This document shows, piece after piece, positions 16,635 through 25,275 of a stretch of 64,000 nt of DNA. The notes beneath the pieces are model-generated. The model was not told the DNA's origin. It was given only the letters and a program-made list of their open reading frames with translations, and did not search any database. Made by a program: the position numbers and the translations under genes. The stretch's first letter is position 1. Every line of letters begins with the position of its first letter. Source of the stretch: Streptomyces sp. FIT100 (lineage in GTDB: Bacteria > Actinomycetota > Actinomycetes > Streptomycetales > Streptomycetaceae). The stretch is taken from NCBI RefSeq assembly GCF_024584805.1, contig NZ_CP075715.1:3220026-3284025 (forward strand). The letters are read 5' to 3'.

Positions 16635-16640
16635 TACTGT
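16635..16640 (+). promoter_or_regulatory. -10 hexamer of a probable leaderless promoter (mtnP)
   Basis: TACTGT fits the actinobacterial -10 TANNNT. It ends 7 nt before the A of ATG 16648, the typical spacing for leaderless mRNAs, and no Shine-Dalgarno sequence precedes that ATG. The -35 is not clear. Confidence 0.4.
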
Positions 16641-16647
16641 GATCGCC

Positions 16648-17514
16648 ATGGCCAACGCAGAGAGCGCACAGCAGGCGGTTACGGAGCACGCTGAGATCGG
16701 AGTGATCGGCGGCTCGGGTTTCTACTCGTTCCTGGAGAACGTCACCGAGGTCGAGGTGGTCACCCCGTACGGCGACCCCAGCGATTCCCTGTTCTTCGGA
16801 GAGATCGCCGGCCGCCGCGTCGCGTTCCTCCCCCGGCACGGCCGCAGCCACCACCTGCCGCCCCACCGCATCAACTACCGCGCCAATCTGTGGGCCCTGC
16901 GGTCCGTGGGGGTGCGCCAGGTGCTGGCACCGTGCGCGGTGGGCGGGCTGCGGCCGGAGTACGGGCCCGGGACGCTGGTCGTCCCGGACCAGTTGGTGGA
17001 CCGCACGAAGTCGCGTGCGGACACGTACTACGACGGTGAGCCGCTGCCCGGAGGAGCGGTGCCGAACGTGGTTCATGTGTCGCTCGCCGACCCGTACTGC
17101 CCGTCCGGACGTTCCGCCGCGCTGGCCGCGGCGCGCGGACGCGACTGGGAGCCGGTCGACGGCGGGACGCTCGTCGTGATCGAGGGGCCGCGGTTCGGGA
17201 CCCGCGCCGAATCGCGCTGGCATGCCGCGATGGGCTGGTCGGTGGTGGGGATGACCGGGCACCCGGAGGCGGCGCTCGCCCGCGAACTGGAGCTCTGCTA
17301 CACGTCGATGACCCTCGTGACGGACCTCGACGCCGGGGCCGCGGCGGGCGAGGGCGTCTCCCACGAGGAGGTACTGAAGGTCTTCGCCGCGAACGTGGAC
17401 CGGCTGCGGGGCGTGCTCTTCGACGCGGTGGCCGGGCTGCGGGCGAACGAGGACCGCGACTGCCTGTGCACGAAGGCGCTGGCAGGGCTGGAGACGGGGA
17501 TCGAACTGCCGTAA
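16648..17514 (+). CDS. mtnP: S-methyl-5'-thioadenosine phosphorylase (MTAP/PNP family 2)
   Basis: 288 aa. The nucleoside phosphorylase family 2 marks are GVIGGSGFYSFLE (phosphate loop), FLPRHGRSHHLPPHRINYRANLWAL, VLAPCAVGGLRPEY, VVIEGPRFGTRAES and the purine-binding VGMTGHPEAALARELELCY. It cleaves methylthioadenosine to adenine and methylthioribose-1-phosphate in methionine salvage; some family members prefer other purine nucleosides. ATG 16648 lacks a ribosome site, and a -10 box 7 nt upstream suggests leaderless translation. Confidence 0.88.
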   Translation: MANAESAQQAVTEHAEIGVIGGSGFYSFLENVTEVEVVTPYGDPSDSLFFGEIAGRRVAFLPRHGRSHHLPPHRINYRANLWALRSVGVRQVLAPCAVGGLRPEYGPGTLVVPDQLVDRTKSRADTYYDGEPLPGGAVPNVVHVSLADPYCPSGRSAALAAARGRDWEPVDGGTLVVIEGPRFGTRAESRWHAAMGWSVVGMTGHPEAALARELELCYTSMTLVTDLDAGAAAGEGVSHEEVLKVFAANVDRLRGVLFDAVAGLRANEDRDCLCTKALAGLETGIELP

Positions 17515-17599
17515 CCACCCGTCGGGGTGAGCGAGTTGTCCACAGTCCGGCGCCTGTCCACAGGCTCCGGCGGGGCGGCGGGAAAGCGTGGATCGTGGA

Positions 17600-17770
17600 G
17601 TCCGTGCCGATCGGACGGAACGGCACTGCATCTCGATGCACATGACCACGACCGACGACCCACGACTGCTCAGCACTCATGACCCCACGACCCATGGCCC
17701 ATGAACCGTGAACCGTGCTTGATGGCTCATGGCTCAGGGCTCAGGGCTGCTGGCTCATGGCTCACCTCTC
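17600..17770. repeat. Low-complexity short-repeat tract
   Basis: Between mtnP and the SAF-domain gene, short words recur: GAACCGTG twice in tandem near 17704, GGCTCATGGCTCAGG variants four to five times at 17722-17762, and CACGACC/CATGACC variants at 17640-17690. No open frame here looks coding. Confidence 0.5.
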
Positions 17771-17789
17771 ACGAACGGCGGTTACGGCG

Positions 17790-18442
17790 ATGTCGCTGCT
17801 CTCTCCCCGCGGACAGGAAACTTCCTGCGCACATGGTTCTGCGTACGGGCGCGGTGCTCCTTCCGAGCTCGGTTCCGCGTACGGGCCCCCGGGCCGGAAT
17901 GGGGCGGCCGGGGCCCTGCCGCCCAGCCCCGCGCCGGAGCCGCTCGGCGTGCCGGCTTTCGCGCCGCTGCGGGTGCGGGGCGGATGGCCGTGGCTGAGGC
18001 TGCGGCGGGCGATGCGGCGCAGGCGGCGCGCGCTGGCCGCCGGGCTGGCGGTGACGGCCGCAGCGCTGGCGGCGTGGGTGCCGCGTGCGCCGGGCGCCGA
18101 GCCGCCCGGAGAGCCGGTGGCGCTGCGGCAGGGAGCGCGCGGCGAGCATCGGCCGCCGCCTGTGGACATGGTCTCCGCGCCGGTGCGGATCGCGGACGCC
18201 GAGACGGTCCGGCTGTACGGCCCGGGGACGAGGTCGATGTGATCGCTGCGGCCGACTCCCCGGCCGGCGGGGCGTCCGACGCCCGTGTGGTCGCGACGGG
18301 CGCCCGGGTGGCCGGAGTGCCCCGGACTCATGACGGCTTCCCGGATGGCGGGGCGCTGGTCGTCCTGACCGTCCCTCGTCCCGTTGCGGCGCAGCTGGCG
18401 GGCGCAAGCACGACGTCCCGGCTGGCGGTGACGCTGTGCTGA
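17790..18442 (+). pseudogene. SAF-domain/CpaB (RcpC)-like protein, frameshifted
   Basis: Two frames together make one protein. The first, from ATG 17790, gives a Pro-rich start, the FAPLRVRGGWPWLRLRRAMRRRRRALAAGLAVTAAALAAWVP membrane anchor, and VSAPVRIADAETVRLYGPG before a TGA at 18240. The expected continuation, RPGDEVDVIAAADSP...ARVVATGARVAGVP...GALVVLTVPRPVAAQLAGAS...LAVTLC, lies in a shifted frame to 18442. A one-base loss near 18216-18222 explains it. Intact relatives resemble pilus-assembly CpaB/RcpC SAF proteins of Streptomyces. It could be a sequencing error. Confidence 0.7.
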
Positions 18443-18456
18443 CGGCGGAGTCAGGG

Positions 18457-18663
18457 TCAGAGGTGGTGCGGGGGCTTCTCGTCGAGGAAGCGCGCGAGAT
18501 CGGCGGCGCTGTCGCCGCTCGTCGGAGGCCGCTCGCCCCACCCACGGTCCGTGTCGTCCGAGGACTGCTGATCCAGCGGATCGTCGAAGACGAGCCTCGG
18601 CTTCGGGGACTGCTGCCGCGGCTGCTTCGCATCGCGCGGTCCGGGGGCGGGGGCGGTGCTCAT
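18457..18663 (-). CDS. Small conserved hypothetical protein
   Basis: 68 aa, ATG start. Polar and Pro/Arg/Asp-rich, with the conserved-looking end GWGERPPTSGDSAADLARFLDEKPPHHL; no membrane segment or known motif. It converges on the SAF-domain gene and lies 30 nt after the small membrane protein gene at 18694, so it could be the last gene of the Rieske/Mo-enzyme operon. I recognise it only as a recurrent Streptomyces small protein of unknown role. Confidence 0.65.
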   Translation of the reverse strand: MSTAPAPGPRDAKQPRQQSPKPRLVFDDPLDQQSSDDTDRGWGERPPTSGDSAADLARFLDEKPPHHL

Positions 18664-18693
18664 GCAGCAAGGGTACGCCGCGGGGCCGAACGG

Positions 18694-19188
18694 TCAGCGG
18701 TCCTCCGGGTCCAGCAGCCACAGCCCGAGGACCACGAGGAAGGACAGCACCAGGAAGCCGGCGCCCCACCACGCGGTGGCCGTGTCTCCCTTCATCCACT
18801 CGTCGACGATGACGGTCAGGCCCCAGAGCTGGCCGACGAGAACGGTGAGCGCGACGGCCAGGCGGGCGGTGAGCTTGGAGGAGCGCTCGGGCTCCTGCTC
18901 GCTGCCGGCGCCCGGGCCGGGGCCGGTGTGCCGGATCCTGGGGTCGCCGTAGCCGCTGGTGGGGCGGAGCTGCGGATAGCGCTCGCGGACGGGCCGGTTG
19001 AGCCGGGGCTGGGCACTGCCCGGCCGATACGTCGGCCGCGGTGGCAACGCGGCCCCGCCTCCGTCACCGACGCTGCCGGCACCGGCACCGGACCCGGCGT
19101 CGTCGCCGGGAGGCGGCGGAGATGCCGGAGGGGGTCCGTCGCCGGGAGGCGGCGGGGAGTTACCGGGCGGCGGGTCGGATGCGCTCAT
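18694..19188 (-). CDS. Small membrane protein of the Mo-oxidoreductase operon
   Basis: 164 aa. The first 100 residues are Pro/Gly-rich and probably disordered. Two transmembrane helices follow (LTARLAVALTVLVGQLWGLTVIV and WWGAGFLVLSFLVVLGLWLL) and the protein ends in DPEDR. Its ATG overlaps the stop of the Rieske gene (ATGA at 19185-19188), so it belongs to the five-gene operon. It may help anchor or assemble the complex; that is inference. Confidence 0.75.
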   Translation of the reverse strand: MSASDPPPGNSPPPPGDGPPPASPPPPGDDAGSGAGAGSVGDGGGAALPPRPTYRPGSAQPRLNRPVRERYPQLRPTSGYGDPRIRHTGPGPGAGSEQEPERSSKLTARLAVALTVLVGQLWGLTVIVDEWMKGDTATAWWGAGFLVLSFLVVLGLWLLDPEDR

Positions 19189-19841
19189 GAGCCCATTCCT
19201 CTCTCCACCGTCCAGGGTGTGTCGCCGGGGCAGCCGAGCCTGGCGGCGAGTTCGGGCCGGTCGTCGCCGAGCTGCCGGCAGAGCGCTTCCTGGACGCCCT
19301 CGCCGGAGCGGGTCGCGCCGATGGCCCAGACGCTGCCGTCCATCTCCTCGATGAGGAGCACCTTGGGCAGTGGCCGGGGCGGTGGCCCGGCGGTCACCTC
19401 ACCGGTGCGCGGGTCGAAGACCCCTTCGTGGCACGGGCAGTACAGCTCTCCCTCGCTGCCCCGGTCCTCACGCCAGAGGACCGCGCAGGCGAGATGGGTG
19501 CAGACCGCCGAGTATCCGACGAGGGTGCCGTCCGCGAGGCGCACGGCCACGGCCCGGTCCTGCTCGCCCGGGTAGCGGAAGGCGATCGACTCTCCCGGGA
19601 CCAGCAGGTCGGCGATCTTCTTCGGCTTGGGGGTGCCCTCGCTGTCGCCGTGTCGGTGGAGCACGCCTGCGGCGACGCCGATGCCGCCGGCGGCGAGCCC
19701 GCCGGAGACGGTGGCGACGATGCGGAGGTAGTCGCGGCGGGTGGTGAGCGAGTCCGCGGCGATCCGGTCGTGGAGCGCTTCCTGGGCGGCGTCCGGGTGC
19801 CCGTGACCGCCGACGGGCGGCTGCTGTTCGGTGACGCTCAT
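19185..19841 (-). CDS. Rieske [2Fe-2S] protein
   Basis: 218 aa. A twin-arginine-like segment TTRRDYLRIVATVSGGLAAGGIGVAAGVL near residue 35 suggests Tat export with an N-terminal anchor. The Rieske cluster ligands are CTHLAC (Cys, His) and CPCHEG (Cys, His), separated by 16-18 residues, in the fold of QcrA-like proteins. A C-terminal extension ends in WTVERGMGS. It overlaps both neighbours by ATGA and probably shuttles electrons for the molybdenum enzyme encoded upstream. Confidence 0.88.
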   Translation of the reverse strand: MSVTEQQPPVGGHGHPDAAQEALHDRIAADSLTTRRDYLRIVATVSGGLAAGGIGVAAGVLHRHGDSEGTPKPKKIADLLVPGESIAFRYPGEQDRAVAVRLADGTLVGYSAVCTHLACAVLWREDRGSEGELYCPCHEGVFDPRTGEVTAGPPPRPLPKVLLIEEMDGSVWAIGATRSGEGVQEALCRQLGDDRPELAARLGCPGDTPWTVERGMGS

Positions 19842-20452
19842 CGCACGTCCGCTCCGTTCACCTCGACCAGCGGCAGCTGGGATCCGGGAAGCCCGCCCGG
19901 GACCGGCCACTGGACCTTGTCCGCGGGGACGACCATGGCGACCCCGGTGGTCACGGTCGAGGTGCCGAAGGTGAACGAGTCGGCGACCTGCACGCCGGGG
20001 CGTTCGGCCTGGAGCTCCTCGACGGTGCCGTAGAAGAGGGCGCCGGTGGGGCAGACCGTGGCGCACATGGGGGCGAGTCCGTAGGCGGTGCGGTCGTAGC
20101 AGAGGTTGCACTTCATCTGCAGCTTCGCCTGGAGGTCGATCTTCGGGACGCCGAAGGGGCAGGCGTTGACGCAGTTGGCGCAGCCGATGCAGCGGGTGGT
20201 GTCGGCCTGCTGCACCACACCGTCGGCGGTGACCAGGATCGCGTCGGCGGGGCAGACCTCGGCGCAGGGGGCGACCGGGTCCTCGCAGTGCATGCAGACG
20301 GTGGGAAGGGAGGCGACGGAGTGCCCCTCGTCGGGGTAGTCGAGATGGATCATGGACTTGCCGCGGTGCGAGTCGCACTCGCGGCAGGCGGAGACACAGG
20401 CCTGACAGCCGATGCAGCGCCCCGGGTCGATGAAGATCGTTCTGCCCATCAT
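19838..20452 (-). CDS. 4Fe-4S ferredoxin-type electron-transfer subunit
   Basis: 204 aa. Four Cys clusters are visible: CIGCQACVSACREC, CMHCEDPVAPCAEVCP, CIGCANCVNACPFG, and CNLCYDRTAYGLAPMCATVCP, typical of the beta subunits of membrane-bound molybdoenzymes (DmsB/FdhB/NarH-like), each ligating [4Fe-4S]. The C-terminus has a TTGVAMVVPADKVQWPVPGG region. The start is ATG 20452 (or 20449), with GAGGAG about 12 nt upstream inside the end of the catalytic gene. Confidence 0.92.
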   Translation of the reverse strand: MMGRTIFIDPGRCIGCQACVSACRECDSHRGKSMIHLDYPDEGHSVASLPTVCMHCEDPVAPCAEVCPADAILVTADGVVQQADTTRCIGCANCVNACPFGVPKIDLQAKLQMKCNLCYDRTAYGLAPMCATVCPTGALFYGTVEELQAERPGVQVADSFTFGTSTVTTGVAMVVPADKVQWPVPGGLPGSQLPLVEVNGADVR

Positions 20453-20460
20453 GGCTCTCG

Positions 20461-22761
20461 TCAGCTCCTCTCCGCGGTGCCGCGGCCCTGCGGGGCCGTG
20501 GGTGGCAGGGGGTCGGTGCGGGAGACCTGGGTCTCCGGGTACGCCTGCCGGCCGGGGGCGGTCGGGGGTTCGGGGACCTCGTCGATGTGTTCGGCGCGCT
20601 CGATACGGCAGGCGCAGACCTTGTACTCGGGGATCTTGGAACGGGGGTCGAGGGCGTCGATGGTGAGGGCGTTGGCCGCGGTGGGGATCGGCCAGTGGTA
20701 CGGGACGAAGACGGTGTCGGGGCGGATGGCCTCGGTGACCAGGGCGGGGAAGACCTCGCTGCCGCGGCGGGTGACGACGCGGACCGGTTCTCCGGAGCGG
20801 AAGCCGTGGGAGGGGTGGACCTCGACCCAGGGGCGCGGGGTCTGTTCGACGAGGGCGCCGAGCCTGCGGGTCTGGTTGCCGGAGAGGAAGTGGGCGACGG
20901 TGCGTCCGGTGGTGAGCGTCATGGGGTGCTCGTCGTCGTACGGGTCCATCGGCGGGTGCCAGTCGACGACCTGCATATGGATCTTCCCGTCGGGGTGGTA
21001 GGTCCTGCCGTCCTCGAAGAGCCGGGGCGTGCCGGGGTGGTCCGTGGAGGGGCACGGCCAGGCGATGCCGCCCGTCTCCTCCAGGCGTTCGTAGGTGATG
21101 CCGTAGTAGTCGTTGACCGCTCCGGCGGAGGCGACGCGCAGCTCCTCGAAGATCTCGCGGGACCCGGCGAAGGCGAACTTGTCGCCGGCGCCGAGGCGCT
21201 CGGCGAGCCGGCAGATGACCCAGGTGTCGGTCCGTACGCCGGGAGGCGCTTCCTGGGCCTTGTTGTGCTTGACGACGCGGGCCTCGGCGTTGGCCATGAC
21301 GCCCTCGTCCTCGGCCCAGGTGGTGACGGGGAAGACGACGTGCGCGTTGGCGGCGGTCTCGGAAAGGAAGAAGTCGAATTGGGCGTGGAAATCCAGAGTG
21401 TCGTACCCCTCCTTGACCACCCGGTAGTTGGGGAGGGAGACGAAGGGGTTGTTGCAGATGCCGATCAGTCCGCGGATCTCGCGGCGCTGCATCTGCCAGA
21501 TCATCTCCATCATCGAAGTGCCGGCGGGCGGGAGTTCGGACTCGTCGATGCCCCAGATCTCGCAGATCTGGCGCCGGTGCTCGTCGTTCATGATCGAGCG
21601 GCCGCCGGGGAGGAGGTCGGACTTCTGGCCGTGTTCACGGCCTCCCTGGCCGTTGCCCTGTCCGGTGATGGTGCCGTATCCGGCGCCGGGCTTGCCGATG
21701 TTGCCGGTGGCGACGCAGAGGTTGATGACCGCGAGGCAGTTCTCGACGCCCTGGGAGTGGTGCTCGATGCCTCGGGCGTGCCACGCCATGGCCTTGGGAG
21801 CGCCGGCGAAGGCGCGGGCGACCTGCACGATCTGCTGTGCCGGGATGCCGCAGATCTCGGCCGCCCGTTCGGGGGGATACTCGGCGGCCTTCTCCCGCAC
21901 CTCCTGCCAGCCGGTGGCGTGGCCGGTGATGAAGCCCTCGTCGTCGAGTTCCTCACGGATGACGACATGGAGTACGGAGTTGAAGAAGGCCGCGTCGGTA
22001 CCGGGCTTGAGGGCGACGTGGATGTCGGCGGTGCGGGCGATCGCGGTCTCGCGCGGGTCGATGACGATCAGCGTGGCGCCGCGGTCCCGGGCCCCCCACA
22101 TGTACTGGGTCATGACGGGGAAGCATTCGCCGACGTTGGAGCCCGCGATGAGGAGGCAGTCCGTCTGGAGGATGTCCGCGAAGGGGTTGCCGGCCCGGTC
22201 GATCCCGAAGGCGAGCTTGTTGGCTCCGGCGGCGCTGACCATGCACAGCCGGCCGTTGTAGTCGAGATGCCGGGTCTTGAGCGCGACCCGGGCGAACTTG
22301 CCGACGAGATAGGTCTTCTCGGTGAAGAGGCTGGCGCCGCCGAGCACCCCGAAGGCGTCCTTGCCGTACGCGGCCTGGATGCGCTGGATCTCGGAGACGG
22401 TGAAGTCCAGGGCCTCCTCCCAGGAGGCCTCCCTGAAGGGCTCGTCACGGGAGCGGCGCAGCAGCGGGGCGGTGAGCCGGTCCGGGTGGTTGACCTGCTG
22501 ATAGGCGTTGATGCCCTTGGGACAGAGCCGCATCCGGTTGATGTCGTGGTTGCGGGGCTCGACGCCGAAGACCTTGCCCCCCTTGTCGACCCGGAGGTAC
22601 ATGCCGCACTGGACGCCGCAGAAGCAGCAGTGGGTCGGGACGAGCGTCTCGCCCTCCTGGTCGGCGTGCCACTGGTCGGCGGGGATGCCGCCCGCGTCGC
22701 GGAACTGGCGGGTGCCCGGCGGCGCGAGGGAGGGGTCCAGCGGGATGGGCTGCTGCGTCAC
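20461..22761 (-). CDS. Molybdopterin (bis-MGD) oxidoreductase, catalytic subunit
   Basis: 766 aa, GTG start overlapping the upstream stop (GTGA). An N-terminal [4Fe-4S] site C45-x2-C48-x3-C52-x27-C80 (HCCFCGVQCG...LCPKG) precedes the Mo domain. NGRLCMVSA at about residue 173 offers a Cys as Mo ligand, as in NapA/NasA-type nitrate reductases and Cys-type formate dehydrogenases. GSNVGECFPVM, TGRTVAHFLSGNQTRRL and the C-terminal cofactor-binding barrel are also seen. No Tat signal is visible, so it should face the cytoplasm. The substrate could be nitrate, formate or another small oxyanion. Confidence 0.9.
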   Translation of the reverse strand: MTQQPIPLDPSLAPPGTRQFRDAGGIPADQWHADQEGETLVPTHCCFCGVQCGMYLRVDKGGKVFGVEPRNHDINRMRLCPKGINAYQQVNHPDRLTAPLLRRSRDEPFREASWEEALDFTVSEIQRIQAAYGKDAFGVLGGASLFTEKTYLVGKFARVALKTRHLDYNGRLCMVSAAGANKLAFGIDRAGNPFADILQTDCLLIAGSNVGECFPVMTQYMWGARDRGATLIVIDPRETAIARTADIHVALKPGTDAAFFNSVLHVVIREELDDEGFITGHATGWQEVREKAAEYPPERAAEICGIPAQQIVQVARAFAGAPKAMAWHARGIEHHSQGVENCLAVINLCVATGNIGKPGAGYGTITGQGNGQGGREHGQKSDLLPGGRSIMNDEHRRQICEIWGIDESELPPAGTSMMEMIWQMQRREIRGLIGICNNPFVSLPNYRVVKEGYDTLDFHAQFDFFLSETAANAHVVFPVTTWAEDEGVMANAEARVVKHNKAQEAPPGVRTDTWVICRLAERLGAGDKFAFAGSREIFEELRVASAGAVNDYYGITYERLEETGGIAWPCPSTDHPGTPRLFEDGRTYHPDGKIHMQVVDWHPPMDPYDDEHPMTLTTGRTVAHFLSGNQTRRLGALVEQTPRPWVEVHPSHGFRSGEPVRVVTRRGSEVFPALVTEAIRPDTVFVPYHWPIPTAANALTIDALDPRSKIPEYKVCACRIERAEHIDEVPEPPTAPGRQAYPETQVSRTDPLPPTAPQGRGTAERS

Positions 22762-23897
22762 TTGAAGCCCTTCTTGACGTGGGTGAGGTAGGCGCTGCCC
22801 CGCAGCACCCGCTTGCAGCGCGGGCAGTACTCGGCCCACTCGTCGAAGTCGAGCTTCAGATCCCGCATGGTGCCCTTGAGGTTCTCGACGTAGGGGGCGG
22901 TGTCGATGGGCTCGCCGCAGCGACGGCAGGTGAAGACCTGGTCGGACTGTCGCGCCGTGTACTTGAACAGCTGCATGCCGACGGCGGCCGGGCGCTGGAC
23001 GATGTGGAAGAACTTCCCGAACGGCAGATAGATGAGCGTGAAGACCACGGACACCATGTGCAGGATCGCCAGGAACTCGTAGCCGCCGCCGTGCAGGAAG
23101 ACGGCCGAGAAGGTGAGGAGAAGTCCGGTCACCGAGATGACGACCAGGGCGATCAGCGGGACCAGGTCGTAGCCGAACCGCTGGCCGGTGATCGCCCCGC
23201 GGTCCTTCATCCGCCGCCAGAGGAAGTACGAGACCCCGGCGATGACGAGCACGGCGGCGAGGTCGAGGGCGTGGAACAAGGCCCAGCCGAAGAAGCTGAG
23301 CGAGTCGAAGCCGAGGACCTTGAAACCCCAGATCCGCATCTCGTAGCCGGGCCCTGAGCCGGTGGAGGAGGTGAAGGTGAACCAGCCCCAGGTGAGCGGG
23401 AAGGTGATCAGCGCGGCGAGGACACAGCCCCAGAAGATCAGCTGGTGGGCGGCCCAGCGGGAACGGGAGCGGGCGCCGAGGAACTTCTGGAAGCCGAGAT
23501 AGGTGGCGATCATCCGCGGCAGGGCGGTGGGGGCCTTGCGGAAGTTCTCGGCCGAGAAGAAGCTGCGCCATCCCTGCCGGAAGAGCCGGCGGGCGCCGGG
23601 CGAGGAGATCCAGACCATGTAGCGGTAGGTCACGCCGAAGGCGAGGAACACGGTGGCGACGGCGTAGGGAAGGAGGGCGGAGTCGAAGTCCCGGAGGAGC
23701 CGGCTGCCGAGGACGATGGCGATGATCAGCAGCGCGGAGACGACGGCCGCCCCCAGCGAGGCACGGCGGCGCACGGCGCCGGGGGTCGTCCGCCGGTCGG
23801 GCGGGCCCGGCGGCGCACCCGGCGCCGCTGGGGGCAGGGGCGGCACGGTACCGGGCGGGATGGGCTGTCCTTCCGGACGCCGGGGCGGTTCGGTCAC
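22758..23897 (-). CDS. Membrane subunit of Mo-oxidoreductase (NarI/HdrE-like, with zinc ribbon)
   Basis: 379 aa, GTG start. A Pro-rich cytoplasmic N-terminus is followed by about seven hydrophobic segments; His residues in helices (AAHQLIFWG, LFHALDL, LHMVSVVF, FFHIVQRP) could ligate b-type haems, as in NarI-type quinol subunits. The C-terminal tail carries CRRCGEP and CPRCKR, a zinc-ribbon pair not found in NarI. It is first in the operon and likely links the complex to the quinone pool. Automatic annotation may call it an MFS protein, but I see no MFS loop signature. Confidence 0.78.
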   Translation of the reverse strand: MTEPPRRPEGQPIPPGTVPPLPPAAPGAPPGPPDRRTTPGAVRRRASLGAAVVSALLIIAIVLGSRLLRDFDSALLPYAVATVFLAFGVTYRYMVWISSPGARRLFRQGWRSFFSAENFRKAPTALPRMIATYLGFQKFLGARSRSRWAAHQLIFWGCVLAALITFPLTWGWFTFTSSTGSGPGYEMRIWGFKVLGFDSLSFFGWALFHALDLAAVLVIAGVSYFLWRRMKDRGAITGQRFGYDLVPLIALVVISVTGLLLTFSAVFLHGGGYEFLAILHMVSVVFTLIYLPFGKFFHIVQRPAAVGMQLFKYTARQSDQVFTCRRCGEPIDTAPYVENLKGTMRDLKLDFDEWAEYCPRCKRVLRGSAYLTHVKKGFK

Positions 23898-24051
23898 GTC
23901 GCCACGCTAGGCGCTTTGTACCACTTGGGCGCGTTTTGAGGATGGATGGAGTGAGAGGGGGTCGCCCGTATGGCGTTCGGATCACACGGAAGGGGAGCCG
24001 GGAAGCGCCCCTCCTGCTGCCCGGCCGTGGCCGCTCTGCTGTGCTGGAGCC

Positions 24052-25263
24052 ATGACGTCTCCCTCCGCCTCGCCGTCCGCGTCCACCGGGAGCAGCCGCT
24101 CCGGGCCGGTGCGCCCCATGCACGCCCGCCGCCCCGACGAGGCCCACCGCGCCGCCACACCCCTCGAACTCTTCTTCGACCTCTGCTTCGTCGTCGCCGT
24201 CTCACAGGCGGGGGTGCAGCTGGTCCATGCCGTGGCCGAGGGTCATGCCGCCGAGGGCGTGCTCAACTACGCGATGGTGTTCTTCGCGATCTGGTGGGCG
24301 TGGATGAACTTCACCTGGTTCGCCTCCGCGTACGACACGGACGACGTCCCGTACCGGGTGGTGACGCTCATCCAGATCGCGGGTGTGCTGATCCTCGCCG
24401 CCGGGGTGTCCCGGGCCTTCGTCCAGCAGGACTACATCTTCGTCTACATCGGCTATGTGGTGATGCGGCTGGCGCTCCTCACGCAGTGGCTGAGGGCCGC
24501 GGCATCGTCACAGGGCGCGGAGCGGCGGACGGCGCTGCGCTACGTGATCGGGATCGCCCTCTGTCAGGTCGGCTGGGCGGCACTGGTCTTCGCGCCGCAG
24601 GGACTGCGGCCCTGGGTGTTCCTGGTGATGGCGATCGCCGAGATGGCCGTTCCGCCGATCGCCGAGCGCACCATGGCGACGAGCTGGCACGCGCACCACA
24701 TCGCGGAGCGCTACGGCCTGTTCACGATCATCGTGCTCGGCGAGACGATCCTCGCCGCGATGGTGGGGGTGCGTTCGGCGCTCGACGTGAGCCCCGAGCT
24801 GCGGGATCTGCTGCCGATCGCCTTGGGCGGGCTGCTGATCGTGTTCGCGGCCTGGTGGATCTACTTCGCGGTGCCCGCCCACTCCCGGCTGACCTCCAAC
24901 AGGGAGGCGTTCCTCTGGGGCTACGGCCACTACGTGATCTTCGCGTCCGCCGCGGCCATCGGCGCGGGGCTGGAGGTGGCGATCGAGACGGCGATCCACA
25001 AGTCCCATATCTCGACGACCGCGGCGGCGGCCTCGGTGACCCTGCCCACGGCGGCGTTCCTGCTGACGGTGTGGCTCCTGCACGCCCGGCACTTCAAGCG
25101 CGGCGCGCTGCAGCAGCTGACCCTGCCCGTCTCGGCGCTGGCGATCCTGGCCTGTACCTTCGCGGGCGAGTGGGCGGTGCTCGCCGCGGGTCTGGTGGCG
25201 ACGGCGACGGTGGCCGTGGGCGAGACGCTGAGCCATCACCGCCCGGCGCACCGCACGGCGTGA
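24052..25263 (+). CDS. LtrA family membrane protein (low-temperature requirement A)
   Basis: 403 aa with about ten to eleven transmembrane helices. The LtrA family start is seen as RRPDEAHRAATPLELFFDLCFVVAVSQAG, followed by WWAWMNFTWFASAYDTDDVPYR and HHIAERYGLFTIIVLGETILAAM. The family was first tied to cold growth in Listeria; its biochemical role is unknown. An ATG start follows a Ser-rich tail. The gene is divergent from the Mo-oxidoreductase operon, about 150 nt away. Confidence 0.9.
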   Translation: MTSPSASPSASTGSSRSGPVRPMHARRPDEAHRAATPLELFFDLCFVVAVSQAGVQLVHAVAEGHAAEGVLNYAMVFFAIWWAWMNFTWFASAYDTDDVPYRVVTLIQIAGVLILAAGVSRAFVQQDYIFVYIGYVVMRLALLTQWLRAAASSQGAERRTALRYVIGIALCQVGWAALVFAPQGLRPWVFLVMAIAEMAVPPIAERTMATSWHAHHIAERYGLFTIIVLGETILAAMVGVRSALDVSPELRDLLPIALGGLLIVFAAWWIYFAVPAHSRLTSNREAFLWGYGHYVIFASAAAIGAGLEVAIETAIHKSHISTTAAAASVTLPTAAFLLTVWLLHARHFKRGALQQLTLPVSALAILACTFAGEWAVLAAGLVATATVAVGETLSHHRPAHRTA

Positions 25264-25275
25264 TACGCAAGGTCC

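Noticed and set aside
20587..22791. 734-aa plus-strand frame over the molybdoenzyme gene
   Set aside because: Shadow of the catalytic subunit; no recognisable motif and no ribosome site.
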